A stretch of 64,000 nucleotides of DNA from Corbicula japonica (lineage: Eukaryota > Mollusca > Bivalvia > Venerida > Cyrenidae), in the NCBI GenBank assembly GCA_038501625.1, contig JAZAYU010000007.1:3761685-3825684 (forward strand), read 5' to 3'. A program made the translations under genes and the position numbers. The notes below the pieces were generated by a model. The model saw nothing but the letters and a program-made list of their open reading frames with translations, made no database searches and was not told the DNA's origin. Below, piece after piece: positions 19,768 through 31,150 of the stretch (positions are counted from its first letter, which is position 1; every line of letters starts with the position of its first letter).

Positions 19768-20168
19768 TCTGGTTTGAAAGCCTCCGAACACGAAAGATAC
19801 ATGTAGGAAAATATTGCAGGCTCGGTTTGATTGAGCCTGTTTATGGGCAGTAATGGAAATTCATATTACTGCCCACGCCGCCTAGTCCCGGGTTGAGCGC
19901 AACTCAATATTTACACCAATAAACAGTACAATTTTAATCCATTCCAAACTATGGTATGCATATATACATAACATGGAACCTTAAATGCGGTATTTTCAGA
20001 TTAATATCATTCCATGTTCAGCGGCGTATGGTCCCCAGATAAAATGGGTTTGCCCTAAACGAGAAAACAATGAGCGGAACTAAACAAAAGAATTTTGACT
20101 GGGGATCTGAGAATATAAATTCTGCATATCACAGACAACGCCAAAGGCAAAATTTAAAGAGCAGGAAG
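19768..20168 (+). repeat. Family A, long well-preserved copy
   Basis: Shows the hairpins clearly: CAGGCTC (19817-19823) with GAGCCTG (19833-19839); GGGCAGTAAT (19845-19854) with ATTACTGCCC (19865-19874); TTGAG (19893-19897) with CTCAA (19903-19907). The conserved body follows, ending near GCAGGAAGAATAAAAAC. This side has no full counterpart in copy 2, which keeps only a shortened version near 29700. Confidence 0.88.
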
Positions 20169-20179
20169 AATAAAAACGA

Positions 20180-20285
20180 CAAGTTAATATGAAAATATTG
20201 CAGGCTTGGTTTGATTGAGCCTGTTCTCGGGCAGTAATTGAAATGCATATTACTTCCTATGACGCCTTGTCCCACCTTGTTGAGC
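20180..20285 (+). repeat. Family A fragment, directly behind another copy
   Basis: GCAGGCTTGGTTTGATTGAG..., GGGCAGTAATTG..ATATTACTTCC and GACGCC. The counterpart is 29770-29850. Confidence 0.75.
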
Positions 20286-20429
20286 GTTACTCTTATGTTT
20301 ACCCCGGAATAAAGTGAAGTGTGTTCATATGTTATTCCATTAGATATTAATTGTTGTTTACCCGATTCGTTTTCTATGATAATACAGCATTTATTTCATT
20401 ATTACCAATGGATGACCTTGACCTAGATC

Positions 20430-20790
20430 TGTAAACAAAGCGTTTCCGAGGCAGATACCCCTTAGGTTACCTCTCTTTCTTCTTTAATTGTTTGTGGTTT
20501 GTTTCTTTTTGAGAGTTGATCATTTTATAAGTCCATACACTCTTTTCCTCTGGCTATGATGCTTAAGTTAACATGTATGGCTGGTGCAAGGTTGGTGTAC
20601 CCTATAACCTAGTTTATATCTCTCAGTGGCAAACTGTTCGCCAAGCCGGTAACCTCTAGGGTTCTCAGTTTCGTTTATGGTTTTACTTACTGATATTCAT
20701 CATTGTGCAAATCCATGCTCCCTTTCCTTTCTCCGTTTTGCTGTGTAGGGAGGCTTTGACTTCTGGATGTACCCAACGTGACAAGCATAT
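20430..20790 (-). repeat. Family B fragment
   Basis: Reverse orientation: GCTGTGTAGGGAGGCTTTG, CTTCTGGATGT, CTCAGTGGCAAACTG and GGTAACCTCTAGGGTTCTCA correspond to the family B blocks seen forward at 54187 and 62466. The counterpart is 29940-30290. Confidence 0.75.
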
Positions 20791-21199
20791 TTCACATTTT
20801 ATTGAAATTGTTATCAGACATATGTAACCAACAGTGCCGTTTAAATTGTTTTCACTAAAGAAACTTTTTGCTGTTTTAGAAATTCTATATGCGACTTGGT
20901 AATTGTAAACAAGTCCGCATTAGAATCCGAATCAGAAACTTTTGTTTTAATGCCATTTTGCCCTTTGTGGTATCTGAATTAGAATATTTTGAAACATTCG
21001 TCTTGTTACTTCCTCATTATTTATCGATGCTGCAAAATATATTTTGTAATACAGACATCATGAAAAAGTGGTTTTATCCTTTTTTCCTGGAATAATCCAT
21101 TCTACCTTATTAAGTTTTGAGTCTTAAGACGCCTAATTTACAACAATTTTCTGAGTTACAAGTTACCTATTTTATTAACACTTGAAGTTGAAGTGATTT

Positions 21200-21500
21200 T
21201 AATAATAAATTAGAAAATATATGGGCAGATCATTTAACAGTATATATAACATTTAAGCTATACAAGATATTAAAACTAAAAGCAATACTATAAATTTAAA
21301 AACGCATTGTAGAAAACGTATGTCGGCATATACGCTGGATTGATGAATATTCTAGAAAATATGTAAAAAGATAAGCAAAACAATCTTAGAAAATGGAAGT
21401 TGAGTGGCAGTTTCATTTCACAGATTCTGCGGTTTTCAGTGCTGTAGTGACAATCTGTACAAAAGGGATTATCTAGAGGTTTATACACTTTTTTTAGCAA
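21200..21500. repeat. Family D repeat
   Basis: AAAACGTATGTCGGCATATAC, AGATAAGCAAAACAATCTTAG, GTTGAGTGGCAGTTTCATTT and a CAGATTCTG block. Counterparts or relatives are at 30690-31020, 28690-28900 and 37330-37470. Confidence 0.7.
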
Positions 21501-22708
21501 AGATAAAATGAAAAACTTACAGTTGTAGAGAAAATGTTTCTTATTGTGTTATGTTGTAAATTAGTAAGTCTTAAGCGATGATGGTTTGTTATCGATAAAA
21601 AGACATTGACGTGACAAACAAGTATATTTAAATGTGGCTTATCAGCAAAAGGTTTTACACATTTTATATCGGCAGGTTTTTTCTTATCACGGGACAAATA
21701 TTTGATATGTCCATATCAAGATCATTCTTGGTTATATTAAAATAGTAAAGCTTGACTGTCTACTTATCTTTATCAGCTGTAAATAACTTGTATGAGGTGT
21801 ATACGTTGGGCAAATTCGGAAGAAATTTTATGAAATGGATGAGGTAACAACGTGATTACAGCCTTATACCACATTGCATTGTGGTGTATATTATTAAATT
21901 ACGAAGTATTGAATACTTACCGGGAAGTGAAAACTATTTTTTTTGAAAATTATTTTGAAGGCGTCAGTTGTCATGTTGTTTTAATATTTTTAGCAGCGTC
22001 CAAGCTGTTGAATTGTGATAGACAGTGTTTTAAGATTGCGTGTCATTTCTGGTCGTGAGAAAAGCTGCGAATTACACCGTGACGGTAATTCTCTCAAGTA
22101 TCTTAACAATCTAATACAGAATAGGAAATAGTGGTTTTTGCTCTTTACTTAATATGATGGATTTTGGCTTTGAATTATACATGTATTTAGTTCCTAAGAT
22201 CTTAACTTTAAGGTGTTTTAATCTTTTTCTCCGACAACATGATCATCATCAGACTATAGGTTTCTTATCTAATTAAACATTTCTTTTGATTTATTTATGT
22301 TGGTTAACATTGAACAACAACATGTCGTCTTTCTACTTATTAAGTGAAATTTCATTAAGCGGCCATGCGAAAATACAATTAATGCCCTCATCTGACAAGA
22401 AGACGTTGCCTCAATTCGAAGCTTTTTGTAAATTACTATTATTCACGCTAATGTTAATCTAGATTTAAAGCTCGTGGGATACTTTCATTGCGCTTCTATC
22501 TCCAAATTAGCAAATAAATAGCTAAACTTATACAAAAATAACAAAGTAATGAAACAGAGAAAAGATTGAACGATTATATTTACAGTTAAATATGATATTA
22601 TTTTTCAGCTTAAGTTTAAAAAACACAATATGTTAGATTCTAAATACTAGTTACATTGACTGCATCACTTCAGTCACTATTAATAATTATTATGATGATG
22701 CCGATAAT

Positions 22709-22762
22709 ATGATTATTATTATTGTTATTATTATTGTTATTATTATTATTATTATTATTATT
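22709..22762. repeat. (ATT)n microsatellite
   Basis: Shorter and more interrupted (GTT units) than its paralogue at 3838-3937. Confidence 0.93.
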
Positions 22763-23130
22763 GATCCTGTTCAAGGACAGTAATGAAGATGCATATTACT
22801 GCCCATTCCGCCTAGTCCCGGTTTGAGGGCAACTCAATAGTTACACCAACAAACAGTACAATTTTGATCCATCCCAAACGATGGAATGCACATGACGGTT
22901 AACATGGAAACTTCAATGCGGTATTTTCAGATTAATATCATTCCATATTCAGCGGCGTATGGTTCCTATATAAAATAATGGGTTTGGCCTAAACAAGAAA
23001 ACAATGGGCGGAACCAAACAGAATGGAATTTTGACAGGGGATATGAGAATATAAAGCCTGCATATCACAGACAATCCCAAAGACAAAATTTAAAAATCAG
23101 GAAATATATCATTGGGATGATTGAACAATA
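22763..23130 (+). repeat. Family A, 5' truncated copy
   Basis: Paralogue of 3940-4305 with the same truncation point after the microsatellite and the same 3' end GATTGAACAATA. Confidence 0.87.
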
Positions 23131-24310
23131 TCCAAAACTATATTGGCTGGTGTAATGAAATCACACATCTTAAAACTTGACGAAATATAAAAGCAAAAGA
23201 AATTTTAGAAGTACTATTAAAACAGTACATGAGTTCCTGCTCAACGACCTTCAAAGGACGTAACTGGTTGAATGTATACTAGTCATTTGAGTTAGCATTC
23301 AATTTACAAACAGTTTAATCTTATAACATGATGAAATTTTGATCATGTGTTTTTCTCATATGCAATTATGTCATATCCTGTTACTTTCAATGTATTCAAC
23401 TCCGTCCCAATTTCGTTTCATGATCCAATAATAAGTATCACTGAACCAAGACAGACTTATTTCGATGAGGTCGTAGAGCCTCAATAGCATTTTCCGTTTC
23501 AGCAGTTTGTATTCCAAGCATAATAAACATGTCATATAGTGGCTGATATATCCGCTAATTTGGGATTACTGAAACTCTCAAAGACGTGTTAATGAGGAGG
23601 CACAGAGGAATCTTGTGTATAATAACTTTACTAAAGACAAGGCTGTGCAAACCAAATAAATAAAGAATTGTCTGTTGTCAGACGGAAATAAGTGTAATAG
23701 CTAGAAGCTACCTTGATCAAGCCAAATGTTCTGGTAAAAGTATCTAGCACTTGTTTGAGGTACATATGAAATAATCTGTACTGAAGATTATAATTAGGTC
23801 CTTTCCTGAAATTTCTGACCCAACATTCGAATTCAGAATAATAGTCGCCATTTCAACCATTTAGGTCCTTGAGCTTTTAGACTGGTTTCCATTCTCAGTT
23901 TTATATCCTTTGGGCCAGATTTCGAGTGTAACTGTTTTTGCGAGAACGAGTCTTTGCTATGTCATATCAATATATTGATATGTTTTAAAGTTTACACATA
24001 GTATTGATACTTTTTGGTGGGAATGACGCTGTGCTGAATTTTTTATGGTATGTTCTATTTTTTTTTTATTAATTATAGAAATCTACTACATTTATGTGTT
24101 AAAGGAATTCCAACAGATTACTCATTTAACATCGCAAATATTATCTTTCAAAGCATGGATTCTTTGTGTTTAAACATGTATACATGTTTTGTATACATTC
24201 ATATTATACATATTATTTGTAGAATCTATTGGAAGTCACGCATTATTTTTAACATTGTATTTCTTTTTGTCCACCCTTTAGTGTTCACTTAAATAAAAGT
24301 CGTACATGTG
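23131..24310. other. Duplicated AT-rich sequence holding the LINE empty site
   Basis: Near 23267-23282 it reads GGTTGAATGTATACTAG, the unoccupied target of the LINE. At about 23423-23436 it passes directly across the point where copy 1 carries the 5.9-kb block 6766-12635. No gene is supported. Confidence 0.65.
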
Positions 24311-24412
24311 TTTTGGGGTTGTCCCGGTTAGCTCAGTTGGTTGCGTCGCAGGAATTGCAGGGCTAGGCGCTGGTTCGCTCCAACGCTAGAGACGCTATCA
24401 TTTGTAAACGTA
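24311..24412 (+). mobile_element. tRNA-derived SINE head
   Basis: A box TTAGCTCAGTTGG (24329-24341) and B box GGTTCGCTCC (24373-24382), 31 bases apart, as in a polymerase III promoter. The remainder GGAATTGCAGGGCTAGGCGC is shared with copies at 27303, 39441, 45128 and 54578, so it is a dispersed family rather than a tRNA gene. Copy 1 lacks it. Confidence 0.82.
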
Positions 24413-26500
24413 ACACTTGTCTCGCCAGGTTCTCAAGTTAATTGTGCAAGACCCTGCATTCTATCTAGCTGCTTACATTCGTGTTTTAAATAACATTTGG
24501 CTTAATGAACAAATAAAAAAATATTCAAATTATTTTAAAATTTTTAATTGTATACCAAGTTTATTAACAGTGCTGGGCGCTAATTTTAAAACATATTTCG
24601 AGTATTTTTAAAATGTCGCTTTTATATTTATAGAACCAATACATCTGCTAACAAGAAAAATGATGTGAAGAAACTGATTCCCTTCTCTAAGCGATGTGAA
24701 TTTAAAACACAGCAGAAATAACGTTTCAAATATCAAAGATTTAAACCAGCAGATTTCGAGAGCGAGAATTTTCATCAAGTCAGATAATCGGTAAACGAAA
24801 GACATAATGTCGCACACAAGAATAAATAAAATCTGTATGCAAAATAACAATTTGAACGGGGAATTGAATAAAATGATGTGCGGTCGAATTCAGCATGAAA
24901 ATGATAAATGAGTTTGAAAAACATGTGACTGGTGTATTTAACAAGGGTAAATTGTAAGTTATTTGGGCTGGGAGCATTAGATGTCTCAGCCGGCTAAATA
25001 TTGAACAAATAGATGAAAAAGAACTTTGAAAGCCAACGAACACAACAAATATTAAATTATTGCAGACTCGGTTCAATTGAGCCTGTTCATGGACAGTAAT
25101 GGAAATGTATAATCATTACTGTCGACGCCGCCTAGCGAAACTCATTAGTCATCCTTTTTTTCGGAGTTAACTGTTTCAGCTGGCTTTACGTTGAACACTA
25201 GGAAATTCAAAGTCATATGCGCACATAACGAAAATCTGTTACATTTTTAATTAAATAAAAAGTCTTAACGTATCTTGATAGGTGTATCAACTGGCTAAAT
25301 TTTGAACATAAGTTAATTAATATTCATCATTTAGAGACGCTTGCTGTCTCACCTACCGTTTGACCTAGTATTTAAACCAATAAAAAAGTAGATGGGTCGT
25401 TGAAATTAACTTTTACTATATAGAGTGAACTATACATCACTAGAAAAACATCATACAAACTCACTTCCGACACTAACAAATAGTATAGACGTGGAAAGTG
25501 TTCCATAATTGCATGTGAACAGATTAAATCAAACCGACCCATAAATATGTATCGTATAAATATTCACTTTCCATATATTTCCATAGAAATAAAAAAAGTT
25601 TTCTATTCTAAGACTTCAGGTTTTTCAAGAACATATACCAGACTGCTTGTATAATCCAAATACATCATGAAGAAAGGTTGTTTAACAAAATGGTTCAAAT
25701 TATTCGTCTATAAATGTAACATTAAGTTTTTAATGATATTATTCAATGCATTTATTGTGATGCTGAACCTTAAATATCAAAGGCTTTGTCGATGCCTAGT
25801 TAATGAAAATCCCTTACAAAGGCATGAAAGAAAACGCATATCCGTTTACGCGGATAACATATAGTGTAACTGATTTGCAACACTTTGATCATAGCATTGT
25901 GCAATATAATATTGACTACTGAACACGCTGACTGCTTCAATTACTTGGAGCAAAACTGCTTGTTCGAGTAATTATTTAACGCAAATGTTAAAAACCTTTC
26001 TGCGAGAAAGATTGCAACATTTTAAAAACATAATGAATTTTGTTTCATTAAGTTAACGTTAATGATGAACAAAATATTTTTAATCTAAAAAAAGAAATAA
26101 TAGATTTCAACATTTTTATAAAAGTGCCAATACGATTGATCAAAAGACTTTTTACTTTCATTAGAGTAGATGGAAAGTGTACTTTTAAAGCCATCGAACA
26201 CAACAAATATAAAAATATTTCAGGCTCGGATGATTGAGTCTGTCCATGAGCAGAGGAGGCAATAAGACCTTTAGCTGTGTTGCGATATTTTTGTCCTAAT
26301 ATATGAAAGGTCTGTCCTTATCAAATGCCGTCTTTAAGACTTTAGAAATTGGTGCTACAATCGGGTTTCAATTTTACATGTTTATGCATCATTTAAAAAT
26401 TTCATCGTCGTTACGAGACAAATACTCGTAATGAGACGATATGTCTTTTTGTAAAGGTTTTGACAATTGTTTTTCTTTTTTAGAAATAAAACACGTTTTT
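24413..26500. other. Duplicated AT-rich sequence with family A fragments
   Basis: Family A 5' fragments lie at 25010-25147 and 26185-26270. No gene is supported. Confidence 0.6.
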
Positions 26501-27302
26501 GTTACGTTTCCTGCTAAAAGACTAAAATTTTGTTAGGTATTTGGAGAACTTTTTTTTTCACTAACGCGGAATGCATTATCGTTTGCTCGACCTAATGACG
26601 TCATTTATATTTATCGAATGGCATTAAATTTCCACAAAACATGCTTTCGAATGACACGACTGAAAATGTTTATATTAATGTCAGATAAACAGTTGACCAG
26701 TTTTAAAATACCTAAGTAATAATTTATCGGACATAAATTAAAAAAAAAATAGTAAGTTATTAATAAATCGTGTTTATGCCTGAAGTTCTGAAGCAATTTT
26801 AAATAAATTTAAAGTTTTATCTTTTACGTCCCTTTATCAATTGATGAAGCAAACAAACGTGTTAAACCACTGTCGATGAGACGGTTGGGTTAATAATATT
26901 TAAACTTAAATTGAAAATTAATACAAATAAGTTTATGATTATGTTCTCTTCATATTATCTCAAAAAGCTCTTTTTTTTCTTTGTCAGTGAATTTACCGGA
27001 AGAGCGAAAGCCCCTTCAGTATTGTAGCTAAATAACTCTACAAAGAACCTACTTGCTGTTGTTTCACGCTTTCGTTTCTTGTGTTCAGCAGTAATAGACA
27101 CGATTTCAATCATGCTCTCTTGTTTTATAACGACCAAAAATGTCCAAGCTACTGACAAGTGCGGAATCAGAGTTGTCAGATTGCGTGCTATCAAGTACAG
27201 CACAGAGATTATTAAGAACTGTGAATCATTTAGTACCATTGTCGTATTTTAATGCAGTAAACAAGAAAATTTACGCTGGAATCAATTCACTATTTCTTAA
27301 TA

Positions 27303-27405
27303 GATTGTTCTGGTAAGCTCAATTGGTTACGTTGTCGGAATTGCAGGGCTAGGCGCTTTCGCCATGACGGTGCGAATTCATTCCCAGCTAGAGGCACTAT
27401 CATTT
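27303..27405 (+). mobile_element. tRNA-derived SINE head, decayed
   Basis: TAAGCTCAATTGG and GCGAATTCATTCC mark weakened A and B boxes around the shared GGAATTGCAGGGCTAGGCGC. Copy 1 has no insert at this place (near 18125). Confidence 0.75.
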
Positions 27406-28346
27406 TAAGTGGATATCCTTTGTAATCCTGTTCATTCCAATGTTTTTATTCCATGAACATGTTTTTTTCCAATTACATTTTTATCTTAAGCTAAAGTCTT
27501 CCCCATACATTTTTATTTCTCGACAGAAAAAAAGCGGAGTTGCTACTCGACAATAGTACCCTCGACTGTAATAGTGCATATTTGACATTCTCCAATATAT
27601 ACACATCTCTTCTAAAATAGGTCTGACCTTTCTTTATCAGTTAATGTATTAATTATATCGTCATATGTTGAGATTATATTTATTGCGAAATGATTTATCA
27701 ATAAACAATAAAGATTATTTAATTTTCATAAAATATTTCATATATATGTAACACGCATGTTTTACTTATCAACTAAGAGTTGAGCGTCATTTGCTTTGCA
27801 TTTACATATAAGAACCAACGCCGAATAGCCCCAGATTTATTGAAACTCAGTATTAACACCAGTTAACAGTTCATTTTCCAAACTACTGTGTGCACATGGC
27901 AGTCAACATTGAACCTTTATAAAAGAATATTTAAATAAATATCATTCAAACATGTATGGCCCCTAAAGAATGGGTTGGCTCTTAAAAAGAAAACGACGGA
28001 CAGAACTGAACATACAAGAGTTTTTACCGGTCTGCCTATAACATAGAACGTCATCATAAAGTACTTAGACAGATGTACTTTATTTTCTGTTTAGCCTCGT
28101 ATATCTTTCTGTATAGGAAAATAAAGAAAAATCCAACTATCGTTTCGTCACATAAAGATTTATTATGTATTTAACCGTTAACGCTGTTCGTTTTTGGTTA
28201 TTTGTTTGTGGTGTTTGCTATGAACGAATACTTTATGTAATGTTTATTGTTTTTCCTGATCCACGTATTTAATCTTGTTAAAATTCCCAGAGGATCAATC
28301 ATTGTTGGTGACTGTATATAGGTATACTTGTACTAGCCTTTTTTTC

Positions 28347-28362
28347 GGGGGGGGGGGGGGGG
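28347..28362 (+). repeat. Run of 16 guanines
   Basis: The paralogous place in copy 1 (about 19233) has only GCGGGTGGGGGA, so the run expanded in copy 2 or contracted in copy 1. The length could be a sequencing artefact. Confidence 0.85.
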
Positions 28363-28399
28363 AGGTAACGGATACGGGTGTAAGTATCTGCCTCTTGCA

Positions 28400-29185
28400 T
28401 GGTTGGCTAAGTGCTACCGCCGTATTTTTATGGTTTGGGTTTGACTTTACATTTTATAAAATATAGATTATAATTATAACAAGTTTGATTGTTTCAGATA
28501 AAAGGTTTGACATTGTTTTACGTTGAATCGCAAAGACCATATTATAAAATTCTAAAAAGAAATAAAGCAAAATATTGATTTATGATTAAGTGCCGTTTTC
28601 TTGTTTATTTACGACACAAGTAAGCATATACATGTATATAGCAGGATATAAGCATTGCCAATAAAATTACGTACGTCTGATGAAAAACGTATGTACTTTA
28701 TACGATTGGTTTTATAAACTTTCTATAAAATATATTCAGAGATAAGGGAAACAGTCTATGAAAATGACAGTTGAGTGGCATTTTCATTTAAAATATAAAC
28801 ATAAGTATCTTAGATTTTAGATAAAAAATGTCAGTTTTCTGGTTTAAAGTGACGTAGCGACAGCTACATTATTTTTAAAAAGAATTATCTAGGCGTTTCT
28901 ATCAATACTATTAGCAAGGGTAAATGGCAAACACACATCTTCAGAGAAAAAAGGTGAAATATGCACATCATGAATTGCCACATCCAGAAGACACATTCTC
29001 CTTATACAGCCGAAAATAAGAGGGGAAAAGAGAGTACGGACAATTAAATGATCAATTTCAAAATAGAGTTGTTTCAAAAATGCATTTTGTCGCAAATTAG
29101 TAATTCTAAGCGATGATGTTAACTGGCATGTGGTGTATACGTTGCCCAAATGCGGAGGTGAACTTCATTTTTATGTGTGTTTTAT
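28400..29185. other. Copy-2-specific block with family D and family B pieces
   Basis: Copy 1 lacks this (near 19255). Family D-like sequence lies at 28690-28900 and family B start-like sequence at 28935-29060 (GAAATATGCACATCATGAATTG, GCCACATCCAGAAGACAC). No gene is supported. Confidence 0.65.
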
Positions 29186-31150
29186 CGGTCATTCAAGAAT
29201 GGAAGGTTAAAAACTGTTATGTGATTAAATTATAAATTAGATTTTTAAATATTTTGGATCATTAAATGTAAAGGGTTGTTAAGAGAAAATTTTAGTCTTA
29301 CGTAAGATACTCATTCAAATGCGTCCGGAGATTAACTTTGGTTTTAATAACTGGAACAATTATGTATAAATGATTGACGTTTTAGGTCTTTCCTAAATAA
29401 ATGTTTATTAAAGAAAGTATACACCGAATGTTGATAATATTTACCACGAAATTGGTCAGATAGAAAATTATGAAAGCTTGAACAGTCACATAACACAAAT
29501 TAGCTACGCCATACCGACTAATCAGTTTATCATGCTCGGGCTGTTTTGTGACATGCGTTGTATAAGATTCATATCGTCGAATATAAGTATCGTCTATACT
29601 ATGTTTAATTGAGACAGAATATTTGTCTAGAAATTCGGGGAAATTTAATTAGTAATACACTATAAAAGGTAGTATTTGTTATTTACATTATAATAGATGA
29701 AACTGGGTCTTTGAAAGCCACCGAACACGACAAATATGAAAATATCGCAATAAAAGACGGCATAAATTGATTAGCTTGATTGGTTTGATTGAGCACGTTG
29801 TTGGGCAGTAGATGAAATGCATATTACTGGCTATGACGCCAAGCCCTGTGTTGAACGTAACGCTATATGTACACCGGAATAAAATGAAGTATGTCCATGC
29901 ATTAATCCACTGGGTATTAAGTTGTTGTTCACCTGATTCGTTTTGAGGCGGTTACCCCATTTAGGCTACCTCTCTTTCTTCTTTAATTGATTGTGATTTC
30001 TTTCTTGAAGTTGATCATTTTATAAATAAGTACACTCTTTTCCTCATATTATGATACTTAAGTTAACCTGTAGGGCTGGTGCAAGGTTGGTGCACACTAG
30101 AACCTAGTTATATCCCCTAGTGGCAAACTCTTTTGCCGAGTCGGTATCCTCTAGGGTTCTCAGCTTCGTTTATGGTTTGTGGTTTTATTAATTGAAATTG
30201 ATCATTGTACAAATCCATGCTCCCTTTCCTTTTTCCTTATTTGCCGTGTAGGGAGGCTGCGGCTTCTGGATGTGGCCACCCTGACACACATACTTCACTC
30301 TCTTGTTAAAATGGTTCTCAAACATATGCAACAAACAGTGCCGTTTAAACTTTTTCACTAAAGAAATGTTTCGCTGTTTTAGAAATTCTATATGCGACTT
30401 GCTAATTGCAAACAAGTCCGCATTAGAATCCGGATAAACTTTAGTTTTTAATGCCCTTTGTGGTATCTGAATTAGAATAATTGTTACTTCCTCATTATTT
30501 ATCGATGCTGCAAAATATATTTTTGTAATTATACAGGCATCATGAAAAAGTGGTTTTATCCTTTTTTCCTGGAATAATCCATTCTACCTTATAATGTTTT
30601 TGAGTCTTAAGATGCCTAATTTACAACAATTTTCTGAGTTACAAGTTACCCATTTTATTTAACACTTGAAGCTGAAGTGATTATAATGATAATAAATTAG
30701 AGAATATATAGCCAGTTCATTTAACAGTTCATATCACATTCAAGCTATACAAGATATAAAAACTAAAAGCAATACCCTAAATTTTTATACGCCTAGTGGA
30801 AAACGTATGTCGGCATATACGTCTTGTTTGATGAATTTTCTAGAAAATATGTTAAAAGATAAGGAAAACAATCTTAGAAAATGGAAGTTGAGTGGCAGTT
30901 TCATTTTCAGTATAAACATAAATATCTTAGATGTTAGGTAACTCTATGTCAGATTCTGTGGTTTTAAGTGATGTAGTGACAATCTGTACAAAAGGGATTA
31001 ATCTGGAGGTTTATACACTTTTTAAATCAATGATAAAATGACAAATACAAAGCTTTAAAGGAAATTTTCTCACTGTGTTATGTTGTAAATTAATAGTAGT
31101 TTCTTATCCATAAATAGACATTGACGTGACAAACAAGTATATTAAAATGT
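29186..31150. other. Duplicated repeat-bearing sequence
   Basis: Family A (29690-29850), family B reversed (29940-30290) and family D (30690-31020), in the same order as 19768-21500 in copy 1. No gene is supported. Confidence 0.65.

Larger units (their letters stand above)
2251..21635 (+). repeat. Segmental duplication, copy 1
   Basis: Collinear, same-strand match to 21661-31150, starting at ATTTTATATCGGCA in both copies and ending near GACAAACAAGTATATT. Matching blocks include 2251-2767 with 21661-22179, 3315-4450 with 22180-23274, 6614-6765 with 23275-23430, 12636-13511 with 23436-24310, 14013-16060 with 24411-26500, 16700-16950 with 26560-26820, 17393-17828 with 26821-27235, 18051-19240 with 27236-28345, and 19250-21635 with 29190-31150. 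In blocks compared by eye, mismatches are a few per hundred bases plus indels. The extra length of copy 1 is mainly the insertions listed separately. Confidence 0.92.
21661..31150 (+). repeat. Segmental duplication, copy 2
   Basis: Same orientation as copy 1 and about 25 bp after its end, so the arrangement is head-to-tail tandem. It starts at ATTTTATATCGGCAGG and loses similarity just after AGTATATTAAAATG (31150). It lacks the MITE, LINE, Gypsy, 16951 family A and Ser-SINE insertions of copy 1, and carries its own tRNA-type SINEs and a block at about 28400-29185. Confidence 0.92.

Noticed and set aside
24311..24390. Functional tRNA gene
   Set aside because: Same core in five dispersed, variably decayed copies and no proper cloverleaf, so a SINE head.
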